Source: Qipengyuania sphaerica
GTDB lineage: Bacteria; Pseudomonadota; Alphaproteobacteria; Sphingomonadales; Sphingomonadaceae
Length of the DNA stretch: 64,000 nucleotides
Reading direction: 5' to 3'
Assembly (NCBI RefSeq): GCF_019711595.1
Contig: NZ_JAIGNR010000002.1
Location: forward strand, 248,001-312,000
Of this stretch, positions 52,856 through 60,251 are shown piece by piece; position 1 is the first letter of the stretch; every line of letters begins with the position of its first letter. The translations under genes were made by a program, and so were the position numbers. A model generated the notes under the pieces. That model searched no databases, was not told the DNA's origin, and saw only the letters and a program-made list of their open reading frames with translations.

Positions 52856-54473
52856 CGGCGGCCTCCTGGGTTGCCGGTTCGTCTTCGAACCAGTGCGCGC
52901 GGGCAGCCATGATGATCTCGTTGCCCTGCTCTTCGGTCAGGCCGTATTCGCCGAGCACACCGCCCTTGTCCTGCTCGCGCTGCGGACGATCGCGGCGCAT
53001 CGGCGGACCGTCGGCATTGTTGCGGCGACGCGGGGCTTCACGCTTCTTGGCGATGAGTTCGTCGGTGGCGAGATCGGCCACATCGTCGAGCGTCTTGAGG
53101 CCTGCCTTGCCGAGCGTGACGAGCATCGCTTCGGTCATGTGCGGCAGTTCGGCAAGATCGTCTTCGACACCCAGTTCGCGGCGCTCCGCACGGCTCGCCT
53201 CTTCCTGGCGATCAAGAGCTTCCTTGGCGCGGTTCTGGAGTTCCTCTGCCAGTTCCTCGTCGAAGCCTTCGATGCTGGCGAGTTCTTCCAGCTCGACATA
53301 GGCGACTTCTTCGAGCTCGGCGAAACCTTCGGCGACGAGCAGCTGCGAAAGCGTTTCGTCGACGTCCAGTTCCTCTTCGAACATCTTCGAGCGCTCGGCG
53401 AATTCCTTCTGGCGCTTCTCCGAGGCTTCTTCCTCGGTCATGATGTCGATCTGGTTGCCGGTCAGCTGGCTGGCGAGACGCACGTTCTGGCCGCGGCGGC
53501 CGATGGCGAGCGACAGCTGGTCGTCGGGAACGACGACTTCGATGCGGCCGTCTTCCTCGTCGAGCACGACGCGGCTGACGGTGGCGGGCTGGAGCGCGTT
53601 CACGATGAAGGTCGCGCCATCTTCCGACCAGGGAATGATGTCGATCTTCTCGCCCTGCAGTTCCTGCACGACGGCCTGCACGCGGCTACCCTTCATGCCG
53701 ACGCAGGCGCCGACGGGGTCGATGCTGCTGTCGTGGCTGATCACGCCGATCTTGGCGCGGCTGCCCGGGTCGCGGGCGGCGGCCTTGATCTCGATGATGC
53801 CGTCGTAGATTTCGGGCACTTCCTGCGCGAACAGCTTCTTCATGAAGTCCGGATGCGCACGGGAAAGGAAGATCTGCGGGCCGCGGTTGTTACGCTCGAC
53901 CTTGGTGATCAGCGCGCGGACGCGTTCGCCGACACGGGCGGCTTCGCGCGGGATCTGCTGGTCGCGGCGGATGACGCCTTCGGCACGGCCGAGGTTGACG
54001 ATCACATGGCCGAATTCGACCGACTTGATCACGCCGGTGATGACTTCGCCGGCACGGTCCTGGAATTCGTTGAACTGGCGCTCGCGCTCGGCATCGCGGA
54101 CCTTCTGGAAGATCACCTGCTTGGCCGACTGCGCGTCGATACGGCCGAGATCGACCGGGGGCAGCGGATCGACGATGAAGTCGCCGACCTTGGCATCGTC
54201 CTGCAGCTTCTGCGCGGCTTTCAGGTCGACCTGCTTGAAGTAGTCCTCGACCTCTTCGACCACCTCGACGACGCGCCACAGGCGAAGGTCGCCGGTCTGC
54301 GGATCGAGCTTGGCGCGAATGTCGTTCTCCGCGCCGTAGCGGTTGCGGGCGGACTTCTGGATCGCCTCTTCCATCGCTTCGATCACGATGGATTTGTCGA
54401 TCATCTTTTCCGATGCGACCGCATTCGCGATTGCAAGGAGTTCAGCCTTGTTGGCGGAAATGGCACTGGCCAT
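52836..54473 (-). CDS. nusA: Transcription termination/antitermination factor NusA
   Basis: A 545-residue NusA that binds RNA polymerase and nascent RNA. Order of domains: N-terminal RNAP-binding domain (ANAVASEKMIDKSIVIEAME), S1 (GEVITGVIKSVEFGHVIVNL), two KH domains (PVGACVGMKGSRVQAVVQEL; IGRRGQNVRLASQLTGNQID). Then come acidic helix-hairpin-helix repeats (LEELASIEGFDEELAEEL; MLVTLGKAGLKTLDDVADLA). The C-terminus ends in a lineage-specific acidic tail. The ATG overlaps the rimP stop (TGATG). It is second in the rimP-nusA-ylxR-infB operon. Confidence 0.97.
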   Translation of the reverse strand: MASAISANKAELLAIANAVASEKMIDKSIVIEAMEEAIQKSARNRYGAENDIRAKLDPQTGDLRLWRVVEVVEEVEDYFKQVDLKAAQKLQDDAKVGDFIVDPLPPVDLGRIDAQSAKQVIFQKVRDAERERQFNEFQDRAGEVITGVIKSVEFGHVIVNLGRAEGVIRRDQQIPREAARVGERVRALITKVERNNRGPQIFLSRAHPDFMKKLFAQEVPEIYDGIIEIKAAARDPGSRAKIGVISHDSSIDPVGACVGMKGSRVQAVVQELQGEKIDIIPWSEDGATFIVNALQPATVSRVVLDEEDGRIEVVVPDDQLSLAIGRRGQNVRLASQLTGNQIDIMTEEEASEKRQKEFAERSKMFEEELDVDETLSQLLVAEGFAELEEVAYVELEELASIEGFDEELAEELQNRAKEALDRQEEASRAERRELGVEDDLAELPHMTEAMLVTLGKAGLKTLDDVADLATDELIAKKREAPRRRNNADGPPMRRDRPQREQDKGGVLGEYGLTEEQGNEIIMAARAHWFEDEPATQEAADADSTQ

Positions 54474-55030
54474 CAGTCGTCTGCCTTTTCTTCTTCGATG
54501 TCGTCGGCACCGCTCGTGTCGAGCGGCTGGGTGGCGGCAATCAGCGCGTCGGTCAAGACGAGCTTCGCCGAGTGGATAAGCTTGCGGTCGAGTTTCACCT
54601 CGCCCGCCTTGGCATCCTCGATGACCACGAGGTCACCTTCGATGCCCTTCAGTTCGCCTTTGTAATTGCGCTGGCCGTCGAAACCTTTGTCCATTGCAAT
54701 CTTGGCTTCGTGACCGGCCCAGTTGGCGAAATCCTTGGGGCGGGTCAGCGGGCGGTCGATGCCGGGCGAGCTGACTTCGAGGTGGTAGGCCCCTTCGACC
54801 AGGACTTCGCCCTGCTCTTCCAGCTCGTCGATCCGGTCGGACACGCGGCGCGAGAGCGCGGCGCACTGGTCGATGATCAGCTGTCCGGTCGCCGGGTCTT
54901 CCGCCATGATCTGGAGCGCCATGCCCCCGTCACCGGCTTCCGAGGGCATCATCTTCACGCGCACGAGTTCGAAACCCAGCGCCTGCGCTTCGGGTTCGAT
55001 GACTTCGTTCAAGCGGTCGATATCTGCCAT
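54473..55030 (-). CDS. rimP: Ribosome maturation factor RimP
   Basis: A 185-residue RimP needed for 30S maturation. The N-terminal alpha/beta domain has LNEVIEPEAQALGFELVRVK, and the family motif YHLEVSSPGIDRPLTRPKDF occurs near residue 84. The C-terminal SH3-like domain is QRNYKGELKGIEGDLVVIED. It opens the rimP-nusA-ylxR-infB operon, so the promoter must lie in the 252-base gap upstream. I see no tRNA-fMet (metY) there, unlike in E. coli. Confidence 0.95.
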   Translation of the reverse strand: MADIDRLNEVIEPEAQALGFELVRVKMMPSEAGDGGMALQIMAEDPATGQLIIDQCAALSRRVSDRIDELEEQGEVLVEGAYHLEVSSPGIDRPLTRPKDFANWAGHEAKIAMDKGFDGQRNYKGELKGIEGDLVVIEDAKAGEVKLDRKLIHSAKLVLTDALIAATQPLDTSGADDIEEEKADD

Positions 55031-55259
55031 TCACACTCCGGTATAGACATGCATTGCGACATTGGCGTTGCTCGTAAGCGTTTGTGGCCGGCCCCTTGCG
55101 GCGCCAGCCCCTCCAGTGTCGCGACAATGTCGGGATTGATGGCCAGATAGGCGCGGGCAGCGTGAATTGCAACCAGCTTTATGTTATAGCAGTCCTGCGG
55201 CCATACGAAGCCGTGATCGTGCTCCCCCGGAGTTCCCGTTGTCGAAACGACCGGGAGAG

Positions 55260-55274
55260 CCCTTCAGCGAAGGG
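55260..55274 (+). promoter_or_regulatory. Hairpin overlapping the ribosome binding site of the 55283 lipoprotein gene
   Basis: CCCTTC-AGC-GAAGGG is a perfect 6-bp stem with a 3-base loop. Its right arm is the AAGGGG Shine-Dalgarno of the following gene, so ribosome entry would require the stem to open. The rest of the 252-base rimP/lipoprotein gap (55031-55282) holds the two divergent promoters, and I see no other structure in it. Confidence 0.4.
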
Positions 55275-55282
55275 GATGCGAC

Positions 55283-55759
55283 ATGAAAATAACCTATCTG
55301 ATCCTAACGGGGGCGCTCTTGCTGGGCGCGTGCGGCGAAGCGGCAGACGAAACCGCCGACGAAGGTCCGCGTGACCGCGATACGGCGTGGACCCCGCCCG
55401 AAGGCCTGCCAAACTTTGCCGACCGACAGGATCCCAATCCCGGTGGCAGCAGCTGGATGAACCGGCTCGAGCCGCAAGAAAGCGACGCCTGCACCTTCAC
55501 GGACAAGCCGGTAAGCGACCGGCCCAACGAATATGTCCTGACCGCCTGGAGCGGCAACCTCGATCTTTACACACCGCGGGACACGCTCGAGCACCGGCGA
55601 GGAGAGGGGTTCATCGAATCCGCCTTCATGCGTTCGCGTCCGGTCGTAGCGGCACGCGACGGCATGGACGATCTCTGGATTGAGCCGGTGGGCGAGGATG
55701 TGGTTCTCTACATCGGAGCAGACGAGCTGACCTGCCGCCGCGACGAAGAAGAGGCCTAG
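55283..55759 (+). CDS. Hypothetical lipoprotein, 158 aa
   Basis: MKITYLILTGALLLGAC is a lipoprotein signal with cysteine 17. The mature chain starts acidic (GEAADETADEGPRDRD) and contains two Cys (DACTFTD and LTCRRDEEE) that may form a disulfide. GGSSWMNRLEPQESDAC and FIESAFMRSRPVVAARDGMD are otherwise unfamiliar. It has no known domain. It stops four bases into the pspF stop region (convergent CTAG overlap). Proximity to the Psp locus could mean an envelope role, but this is only context. Confidence 0.72.
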   Translation: MKITYLILTGALLLGACGEAADETADEGPRDRDTAWTPPEGLPNFADRQDPNPGGSSWMNRLEPQESDACTFTDKPVSDRPNEYVLTAWSGNLDLYTPRDTLEHRRGEGFIESAFMRSRPVVAARDGMDDLWIEPVGEDVVLYIGADELTCRRDEEEA

Positions 55760-56784
55760 TCCGCCCCTTCCATAAGCCCGTGTTTCTTGATGGCGTGGCG
55801 TAGCTGGTCGTAGCTCAGGCCGAGTGCCTTCGCGGTCTGTCGCTGGTTCCAGCGGTGCTTGCCCAGTGCGTGCTCGAGGATCGCACGCTCATGCGTGTCG
55901 ACTGCAGCGCGCAAGTCGTCGACATTCTCAAGGTCAGGCGCAGGCGCCGACGGTTCGGCCGTCCGTGGGCTTTCCGGCTTCGGCCCCGGCGACGGTGGAG
56001 ACACCGGCTTCCACGGGCTTTCGAACGGGTCGAATTGCACATGGCCGATCGGGCTGCCCCAGTCGTCCCAGCGATAGACGGCGCGCTCGATCACGTTGCG
56101 CAGTTCGCGCACATTTCCGGGCCATTGATGGTTTTCGAGCTCCTCGGCGACGTGCTCGGCAAATCCGGGCCAGGCTTCCCAGCCCAGCTCCGCCCCCATC
56201 CGTCGTCCGAAGTAGTCTGCCAGCACCTCGATATCGCCTTCACGCACGCGCAGGGGCGGCAATGTGATGACCTCGAAGCTCAACCGGTCGAGGAGGTCGG
56301 CCCGGAATTCGCCGCGCGCGGCCTTGGCGGGCAGGTCTTCATTGGTTGCCGCCACGATGCGGACATCCACCCGGATCGGACGCGAGGACCCGATACGCGT
56401 GACCTCGCCATACTCGACTGCCCTGAGCAGCCGCTCTTGTGCGCCCATCGACAAGGTACCCAGTTCGTCGAGAAATAACGTGCCCTTGTCGGCTTCCTCG
56501 AACCGTCCGGCGCGTTGTTTGGTAGCACCCGTGAACGCGCCCGCCTCGTGTCCGAAAAGCTCGGCCTCGATCAGAGTTTCGGGCAGCGCGGCGCAGTTCA
56601 TGGTGACGAGCGGTTCGTCCCAGCGAGTGGAAAGTCGATGCAATCGTTCGGCGATCAGTTCCTTGCCGGTTCCCCGCTCGCCGATGACAAGAACGGGGCG
56701 GCGCATCGGGGCCGCGCGGCTCGTCCGCTCGACCGCATCGAGGAAGGCGCCGGACTGGCCGATAAACTGATTTTCCCGCTCCAT
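55756..56784 (-). CDS. pspF: Phage shock operon activator PspF
   Basis: A 342-residue sigma-54 activator without an N-terminal sensor domain, as expected for PspF, which is held inactive by PspA. The AAA+ core has Walker A GERGTGKE (35-42), the sigma-54 contact loop GAFTGA (82-87) and Walker B TLFLDELG (102-109), then sensor regions (ATNEDLPAKAARGEFRADL, and WPGNVRELRNVIERAVYRWD). A variable Pro/Ser linker precedes the Fis-type helix-turn-helix (RWNQRQTAKALGLSYDQLRH). It is divergent from the psp operon, sharing its 156-base regulatory region. Confidence 0.95.
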   Translation of the reverse strand: MERENQFIGQSGAFLDAVERTSRAAPMRRPVLVIGERGTGKELIAERLHRLSTRWDEPLVTMNCAALPETLIEAELFGHEAGAFTGATKQRAGRFEEADKGTLFLDELGTLSMGAQERLLRAVEYGEVTRIGSSRPIRVDVRIVAATNEDLPAKAARGEFRADLLDRLSFEVITLPPLRVREGDIEVLADYFGRRMGAELGWEAWPGFAEHVAEELENHQWPGNVRELRNVIERAVYRWDDWGSPIGHVQFDPFESPWKPVSPPSPGPKPESPRTAEPSAPAPDLENVDDLRAAVDTHERAILEHALGKHRWNQRQTAKALGLSYDQLRHAIKKHGLMEGAD

Positions 56785-56883
56785 GACCAATATATAGGAA
56801 ATTTCACCAAGGCTTGGCAATCCCTCCCATCATGCCGTTTGTCGAGAAATGCGATTTGCGCGGATTTCTCCCGTTTTTGGATT

Positions 56884-56900
56884 TTGGCACACCCCTTGCT
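56884..56900 (+). promoter_or_regulatory. Sigma-54 promoter of the psp operon
   Basis: TTGGCACACCCCTTGCT matches the sigma-54 consensus TGGCACN5TTGCW with the conserved GG (-24) and GC (-12) at correct spacing. The start of transcription would be about 12 bases downstream (near 56912), giving a leader of about 29 bases before the 50-aa gene at 56941. PspF, encoded divergently, is the expected activator; its enhancer should lie in 56785-56870. Confidence 0.9.
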
Positions 56901-56940
56901 GAACATGGGACAACAGCAGTTCACGTCCAGGGAGGACACA

Positions 56941-57093
56941 ATGTACGACCGCCAGTTCTTCAATTCCACGCTCGGAAAGGCCGCTATCGCCAGCATCGCG
57001 ATGATGACTGCTTTCGTGGCGCTGAGTTCGCAGATCGCGGTGACTACGCCCATGCCGATGGTGGCCTCGATCAGCCAGGTCGAGATCGCGTAA
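56941..57093 (+). CDS. 50-aa membrane or secreted peptide, first gene of the psp operon
   Basis: A short ORF, 50 residues, directly downstream of the sigma-54 promoter with a near-perfect Shine-Dalgarno (AGGGAGG about 5-6 bases before the ATG). The sequence has a polar N-terminus (MYDRQFFNSTLGK) and a hydrophobic stretch (AIASIAMMTAFVALSSQIAV), so it is either a one-helix membrane peptide or an exported peptide. It lies before pspA, where enterobacterial psp operons have no gene. I know of no family. Coding is supported by the RBS, the operon position and a plausible protein, not by homology. Confidence 0.7.
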   Translation: MYDRQFFNSTLGKAAIASIAMMTAFVALSSQIAVTTPMPMVASISQVEIA

Positions 57094-57125
57094 GGTCAGG
57101 CGACGTGAGCGACCATAAACATCCC

Positions 57126-57200
57126 CTTGGGCCGGAGCGTACCAGTCCCGACAGTCCCCCGCGTTCCCCAAACGCACCGGACGCTCCGGCCCGCCCCAAG
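57126..57200 (+). other. Long-range RNA hairpin in the leader between the 50-aa gene and pspA
   Basis: GGGCCGGAGCGT at 57129-57140 and ACGCTCCGGCCC at 57181-57192 are perfectly complementary (12 bp, almost all G-C). The flanks CTTG/CAAG can extend the stem across an internal bulge. Inside the loop GCGTT-CCCCA-AACGC forms a second small hairpin (57161-57175). It lies 126-190 bases before the pspA ATG and could stabilise or process the message. No T-run follows, so it is not an intrinsic terminator. Confidence 0.6.
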
Positions 57201-57317
57201 CGCGTGACCTTGTCGCGGCTCGACAGTGAGGTAGAACGGCTCCGCCGCACGCCTACGCCGACGCAGGGACAGGCCAAGCCCCGGGGCAACGACTTTTTCT
57301 CCAGTGGAGCACCTTTG

Positions 57318-58013
57318 ATGGGAATCTTCAGCCGTACTCGCGATATCATCGCGGCCAATTTCAACGATATGCTCGACAAGGCGGACGACCCGCAGAAGAT
57401 GATCCGCATGATCATCCTCGAAATGGAGGAAACGCTGGTCGAGGTCCGCGCCAGTGCCGCGCGCACCATCGCCGACCAGAAGGAAATGCACCGTCACACG
57501 GTCAAGCTCGACAAACTCCAGGCCGACTGGGGCGAGAAGGCGCAGCTGGCGCTCAGCAAGGACCGCGAGGACCTTGCCCGCGCAGCGCTCGTCGAGAAGA
57601 AGAAGGCCGCCGACATGAGCGAGCAGCTCAAACAGGAAATCTCGGTGCTGGACGATGCCCTGCGCGCTTACGAGCAGGACATCCAAAAGCTGCAGAACCG
57701 CCTGCGCGAAGCCCGTAGCCGCCAGACCGCGATCGCCGCGCGTCTCGAAAGTGCGGAGAACCGCGTCAAGCTGCGCAGCCTGATGACCGAAGACCGCGTC
57801 GACGATGCGCTGAGCCGGTTCGACCAGCTCGAACGCCGCGTCGACTACGCAGAGGGTCGCGCCGATGCGCTGGCTATCGAAGGCAATTCGAAGCCGAGCC
57901 TCGCCGACGAAATCGCCGCGCTGGAAGGCGCCGATGCGATCGACGACGAGCTTGCTGAAATGAAGAAGGCGCTCGGCATGTCCGACGACGCCGCTGACAA
58001 ACAGGGGAAATAA
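57318..58013 (+). CDS. pspA: Phage shock protein A (PspA/IM30 family)
   Basis: A 231-residue PspA, the ESCRT-III-like membrane-remodelling protein that also inhibits PspF. MGIFSRTRDIIAANFNDMLD at the N-terminus and DPQKMIRMIILEMEETLVEV are the membrane-binding amphipathic helix and conserved helix 1. The rest is coiled coil with heptads rich in E, R, K, A and L, ending acidic (ALGMSDDAADKQGK). A GGAG lies 8 bases before the ATG. The same frame stays open without a stop back to a GTG at 57105, so a 71-residue N-terminal extension is formally possible. It is followed by pspB after three bases. Confidence 0.95.
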   Translation: MGIFSRTRDIIAANFNDMLDKADDPQKMIRMIILEMEETLVEVRASAARTIADQKEMHRHTVKLDKLQADWGEKAQLALSKDREDLARAALVEKKKAADMSEQLKQEISVLDDALRAYEQDIQKLQNRLREARSRQTAIAARLESAENRVKLRSLMTEDRVDDALSRFDQLERRVDYAEGRADALAIEGNSKPSLADEIAALEGADAIDDELAEMKKALGMSDDAADKQGK

Positions 58014-58016
58014 ATC

Positions 58017-58319
58017 ATGGATGTCGAAGACGTCATGGCAATCGCGGCAATCTTCGTGTTCCTGCCGTGGATCATCCTCCACTATATCACGAAGTGGAAG
58101 ACGGCTGCCACCATCACCACCGACGACGAAGCCCTGCTCGAGGAGCTCTACAACCTCGCCAAGCGCCTCGACGAGCGCATGGATACGGTCGAGCGCCTGG
58201 TCGCCTCGGACAATCCCGGCTTCAGCGCCGCCCGCCTCGTGCACGACAGCGAGGAAGACAACCAGCAGCTGCGCGAACTCGAACAGCTGATCGCCGAAAA
58301 GAAAGGAATGGCAAAGTGA
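58017..58319 (+). CDS. pspB: Phage shock protein B (membrane anchor of PspC signalling)
   Basis: A 100-residue PspB. One N-terminal membrane helix (VMAIAAIFVFLPWIILHYIT) is followed by a cytosolic coiled coil with the PspB signature LAKRLDERMDTVERLVASDNP, closely like the E. coli sequence RMRERIQALESILDAEHP. PspB works with PspC to sense envelope stress and recruit PspA. The C-terminal extension (about 35 residues beyond E. coli PspB) is highly charged. Its TGA overlaps the GTG of pspC. Confidence 0.92.
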   Translation: MDVEDVMAIAAIFVFLPWIILHYITKWKTAATITTDDEALLEELYNLAKRLDERMDTVERLVASDNPGFSAARLVHDSEEDNQQLRELEQLIAEKKGMAK

Positions 58320-58693
58320 ACAGCCCCCGCACCACTCTCTATCGCGACAAGCAGAATGCGAAGCTGATGGGCGTGTGCTCGGGCATCGCGGACTATACCG
58401 GCGTCAACGCCTTCTGGGTGCGGCTCGGTTTCCTCGGCCTGACCTTCATGACCGGCGGTTCGACCATTCCCTTCTATTTCATCGCAGGCGTCCTGCTCAA
58501 CAAGAAGCCCGCGCATCTCTATTCGGAGCCTGCCGAGCAGAAATACTGGCAGGGCGTGCGCCAGAACCCGAAGCGCACCGCGCGCGAAATCCGCGCCAAG
58601 ATGAAGGACGTCGATCGCCGCCTGGCCGAAGTCGAAACCTTCTACGTCAGCAGCAATCCGCGCCTGACCGCCGAAATCGAGCGCCTGCGCTAA
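58316..58693 (+). CDS. pspC: Phage shock protein C
   Basis: A 125-residue PspC with GTG start (GTGA overlap with pspB). The PspC domain is at the N-terminus: LYRDKQNAKLMGVCSGIADYTG, then WVRLGFLGLTFMTGGSTIPF forms the membrane helix pair with PFYFIAGVLLNKKP. The C-terminal tail (about 60-125) is charged and helical (RQNPKRTAREIRAKMKDVDRR). PspC with PspB signals stress to PspA-PspF. It is followed after 27 bases by the first PspB-like gene of the array. Confidence 0.92.
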   Translation: MNSPRTTLYRDKQNAKLMGVCSGIADYTGVNAFWVRLGFLGLTFMTGGSTIPFYFIAGVLLNKKPAHLYSEPAEQKYWQGVRQNPKRTAREIRAKMKDVDRRLAEVETFYVSSNPRLTAEIERLR

Positions 58694-58720
58694 TCGCGAC
58701 CAAAAAGTGGGAGAGTTGAA

Positions 58721-59032
58721 ATGGGAGACGCAGTCTGGGTTCTGATCCCGCTCGCACCATTCCTCATGGTTGGCTTCATCGTCTGGGTAAAAGGCCAGCA
58801 GAAGATTGCCGAAATGAACGTGCAGACTACCGCGCAGGCAACCGCGGAACAGGCTGCCCAATATGCCAGCCAGGTTCAGAAACTGGAGGACCGGGTCCGC
58901 GTTCTCGAACGCATCGTGACCGACAAGGGTTACGACGTCGCTACTCAGATCGAAGCCCTGCGTGACGAGCGCCGGGTGGAAGAACAGGGCAGCGGCGTGC
59001 CGTTGGAGATAAGACAGGGAGCCAAGGCGTGA
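58721..59032 (+). CDS. PspB-like small membrane protein, array member 1
   Basis: A 103-residue protein with one N-terminal helix (WVLIPLAPFLMVGFIVWVKG) and a cytosolic coiled coil ending in VQKLEDRVRVLERIVTDKGY, DVATQIEALRDERR. This C-terminal block matches PspB (RMDTVERLVASDN) in spacing and charge. It is the first of six related genes in a row. It starts 27 bases after pspC with an Shine-Dalgarno of GGGAGAG. The TGA overlaps the next gene (TGATG). Assignment as PspB-like is from motif comparison only. Confidence 0.8.
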   Translation: MGDAVWVLIPLAPFLMVGFIVWVKGQQKIAEMNVQTTAQATAEQAAQYASQVQKLEDRVRVLERIVTDKGYDVATQIEALRDERRVEEQGSGVPLEIRQGAKA

Positions 59033-59340
59033 TGGAATTCCTCAACGAAACGACCGTTATTGCCGGCATCGCCATAATGACCGCGGGTTACCTGCTTTCA
59101 AACTGGATGAAGATGAAGAACGGCTACCCCCTCGAAGGCAGCTTCGGTCGGCCCATATACCCTAAGAACACGGAGGCGGTCGAACGGGTTAAACTGTTGA
59201 CCCAGGAAAACGCCGAGCTGCGCGCCGAACTCGGTTCGCTCAAGGACCGGCTGGGCAATGTCGAACGCATCGTTACCGATAGCGGGTACCACCTGACGAG
59301 CGAAATCGACCGCCTACGCGACAAGAAGGAGGCCAACTGA
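59029..59340 (+). CDS. PspB-like small membrane protein, array member 2
   Basis: A 103-residue protein (GTG at 59029 or ATG at 59032). The helix is VIAGIAIMTAGYLLSNWM. A polar middle with GYPLEGSFGRPIYP, unique in the set, follows, then the shared coiled coil LKDRLGNVERIVTDSGYHLT and IDRLRDKKEAN. Note the insertion of a Gly/Pro-rich linker between helix and coil. Its stop overlaps the start of member 3 (TGATG), so the array is translated as a chain. Confidence 0.78.
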   Translation: MMEFLNETTVIAGIAIMTAGYLLSNWMKMKNGYPLEGSFGRPIYPKNTEAVERVKLLTQENAELRAELGSLKDRLGNVERIVTDSGYHLTSEIDRLRDKKEAN

Positions 59341-59621
59341 TGGACCGCGAATTCGTACTGATGCTTGCCTTCGCATTCTTCATGATACCGATGACGTATC
59401 TGCTCGCGAATAGTCTCCTCAAGCGCTGGCTCGATCACCGCGAGAAGATGTTCGAACTTATGGCCAACCAGACCGCCGAGAAGGCTGCGCAATACGCTAC
59501 AAAGGTCGAGCGCCTGGAGCAGCGCATGCGTGTAATGGAACGTATTGCGACCGATCGCGGCCTGGATCTGGCCATGCAGATCGAAGACCTGTCGGATGAC
59601 CGCGTAAAGGGGGTCAACTGA
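59340..59621 (+). CDS. PspB-like small membrane protein, array member 3
   Basis: A 93-residue protein with helix FVLMLAFAFFMIPMTYLLAN and the conserved coiled coil ATKVERLEQRMRVMERIATD then GLDLAMQIEDLSDDRVKGVN. NQTAEKAAQYATKVERLEQR resembles QATAEQAAQYASQVQKLEDR of member 1, so these two are the closest pair. The TGATG junction with member 4 again implies coupled translation. The number of residues before the helix is only three, giving an N-out or N-in anchor. Confidence 0.78.
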   Translation: MDREFVLMLAFAFFMIPMTYLLANSLLKRWLDHREKMFELMANQTAEKAAQYATKVERLEQRMRVMERIATDRGLDLAMQIEDLSDDRVKGVN

Positions 59622-59929
59622 TGGTCGATCCCGAACTCGAAATGATCTTTCTTTTCGTCTTGGCCATCCTGCTGATCTCGTTGGCGAGCGGATATCTGTT
59701 CAGCCGGCAAAACCATCGCCATCAGGAGCGCAAACTGGAGTTGCGGGCGCGCGCGGCGGAGGCCGAAGCTGCCCGGGCGCGACAAGAGAATACGGACTAT
59801 TCGAAGATGGAAGAACGGCTGCGCGTGCTCGAACGCATTGCGACTGACGGCAATCATGCGCTCGCCTCGCAGATCGAGGAATTGCGCGCGCTCGATGCGA
59901 TCGAAGACCGTACGGAGAAGGCCAAATGA
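59621..59929 (+). CDS. PspB-like small membrane protein, array member 4
   Basis: A 102-residue protein. The helix is MIFLFVLAILLISLASGYLF. A strongly charged region (RKLELRARAAEAEAARAR) follows, then the common block MEERLRVLERIATDGNHALA, SQIEELRALDAIED. The IATDG motif is shared with members 3 and 5. The ATG of member 5 lies in its stop (ATGA). Confidence 0.78.
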   Translation: MVDPELEMIFLFVLAILLISLASGYLFSRQNHRHQERKLELRARAAEAEAARARQENTDYSKMEERLRVLERIATDGNHALASQIEELRALDAIEDRTEKAK

Positions 59930-60210
59930 GCGGATGGGCAATCGTAGCAGTTGTCGCCATCGTGGTCTGGGGCATCGTCCAGACGGCCAAGGCCCGCCAT
60001 CGGGCCGAGCGCGGCATCGTTCCGGACGAGCGCGGTAACGAAAGCTTCGGCAATGCCCGCGACTCGGATGCCGAACGGGAGATCGAGGACCTGCGCGAAC
60101 GCATCAAGGTGCTCGAGCGGATCGCCACCGACGGCAACTCGCTCGACGCTCAGGAAACCAAGAGGATTTCCGCCGAAATCGAAGCCCTGCGCGACAAGCA
60201 GGCCGATTGA
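59926..60210 (+). CDS. PspB-like small membrane protein, array member 5
   Basis: A 94-residue protein with short helix WAIVAVVAIVVWGIVQTA, a basic stretch, then EIEDLRERIKVLERIATDGN, SLDAQETKRISAEIEALRDK. LRERIKVLERI is the closest of the set to E. coli PspB (RERIQALESIL). A 41-base gap, the largest in the array, separates it from member 6 and contains a GGAGG Shine-Dalgarno for it. Confidence 0.78.
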   Translation: MSGWAIVAVVAIVVWGIVQTAKARHRAERGIVPDERGNESFGNARDSDAEREIEDLRERIKVLERIATDGNSLDAQETKRISAEIEALRDKQAD

Positions 60211-60251
60211 GGCGGGTTGGATAGGCACAGGTTGAAGGAGGACATGGGGAA

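Noticed and set aside
55031..55282. metY-type tRNA-fMet ahead of rimP, as in E. coli
   Set aside because: No cloverleaf can be folded there; no T-arm consensus or CCA is present.
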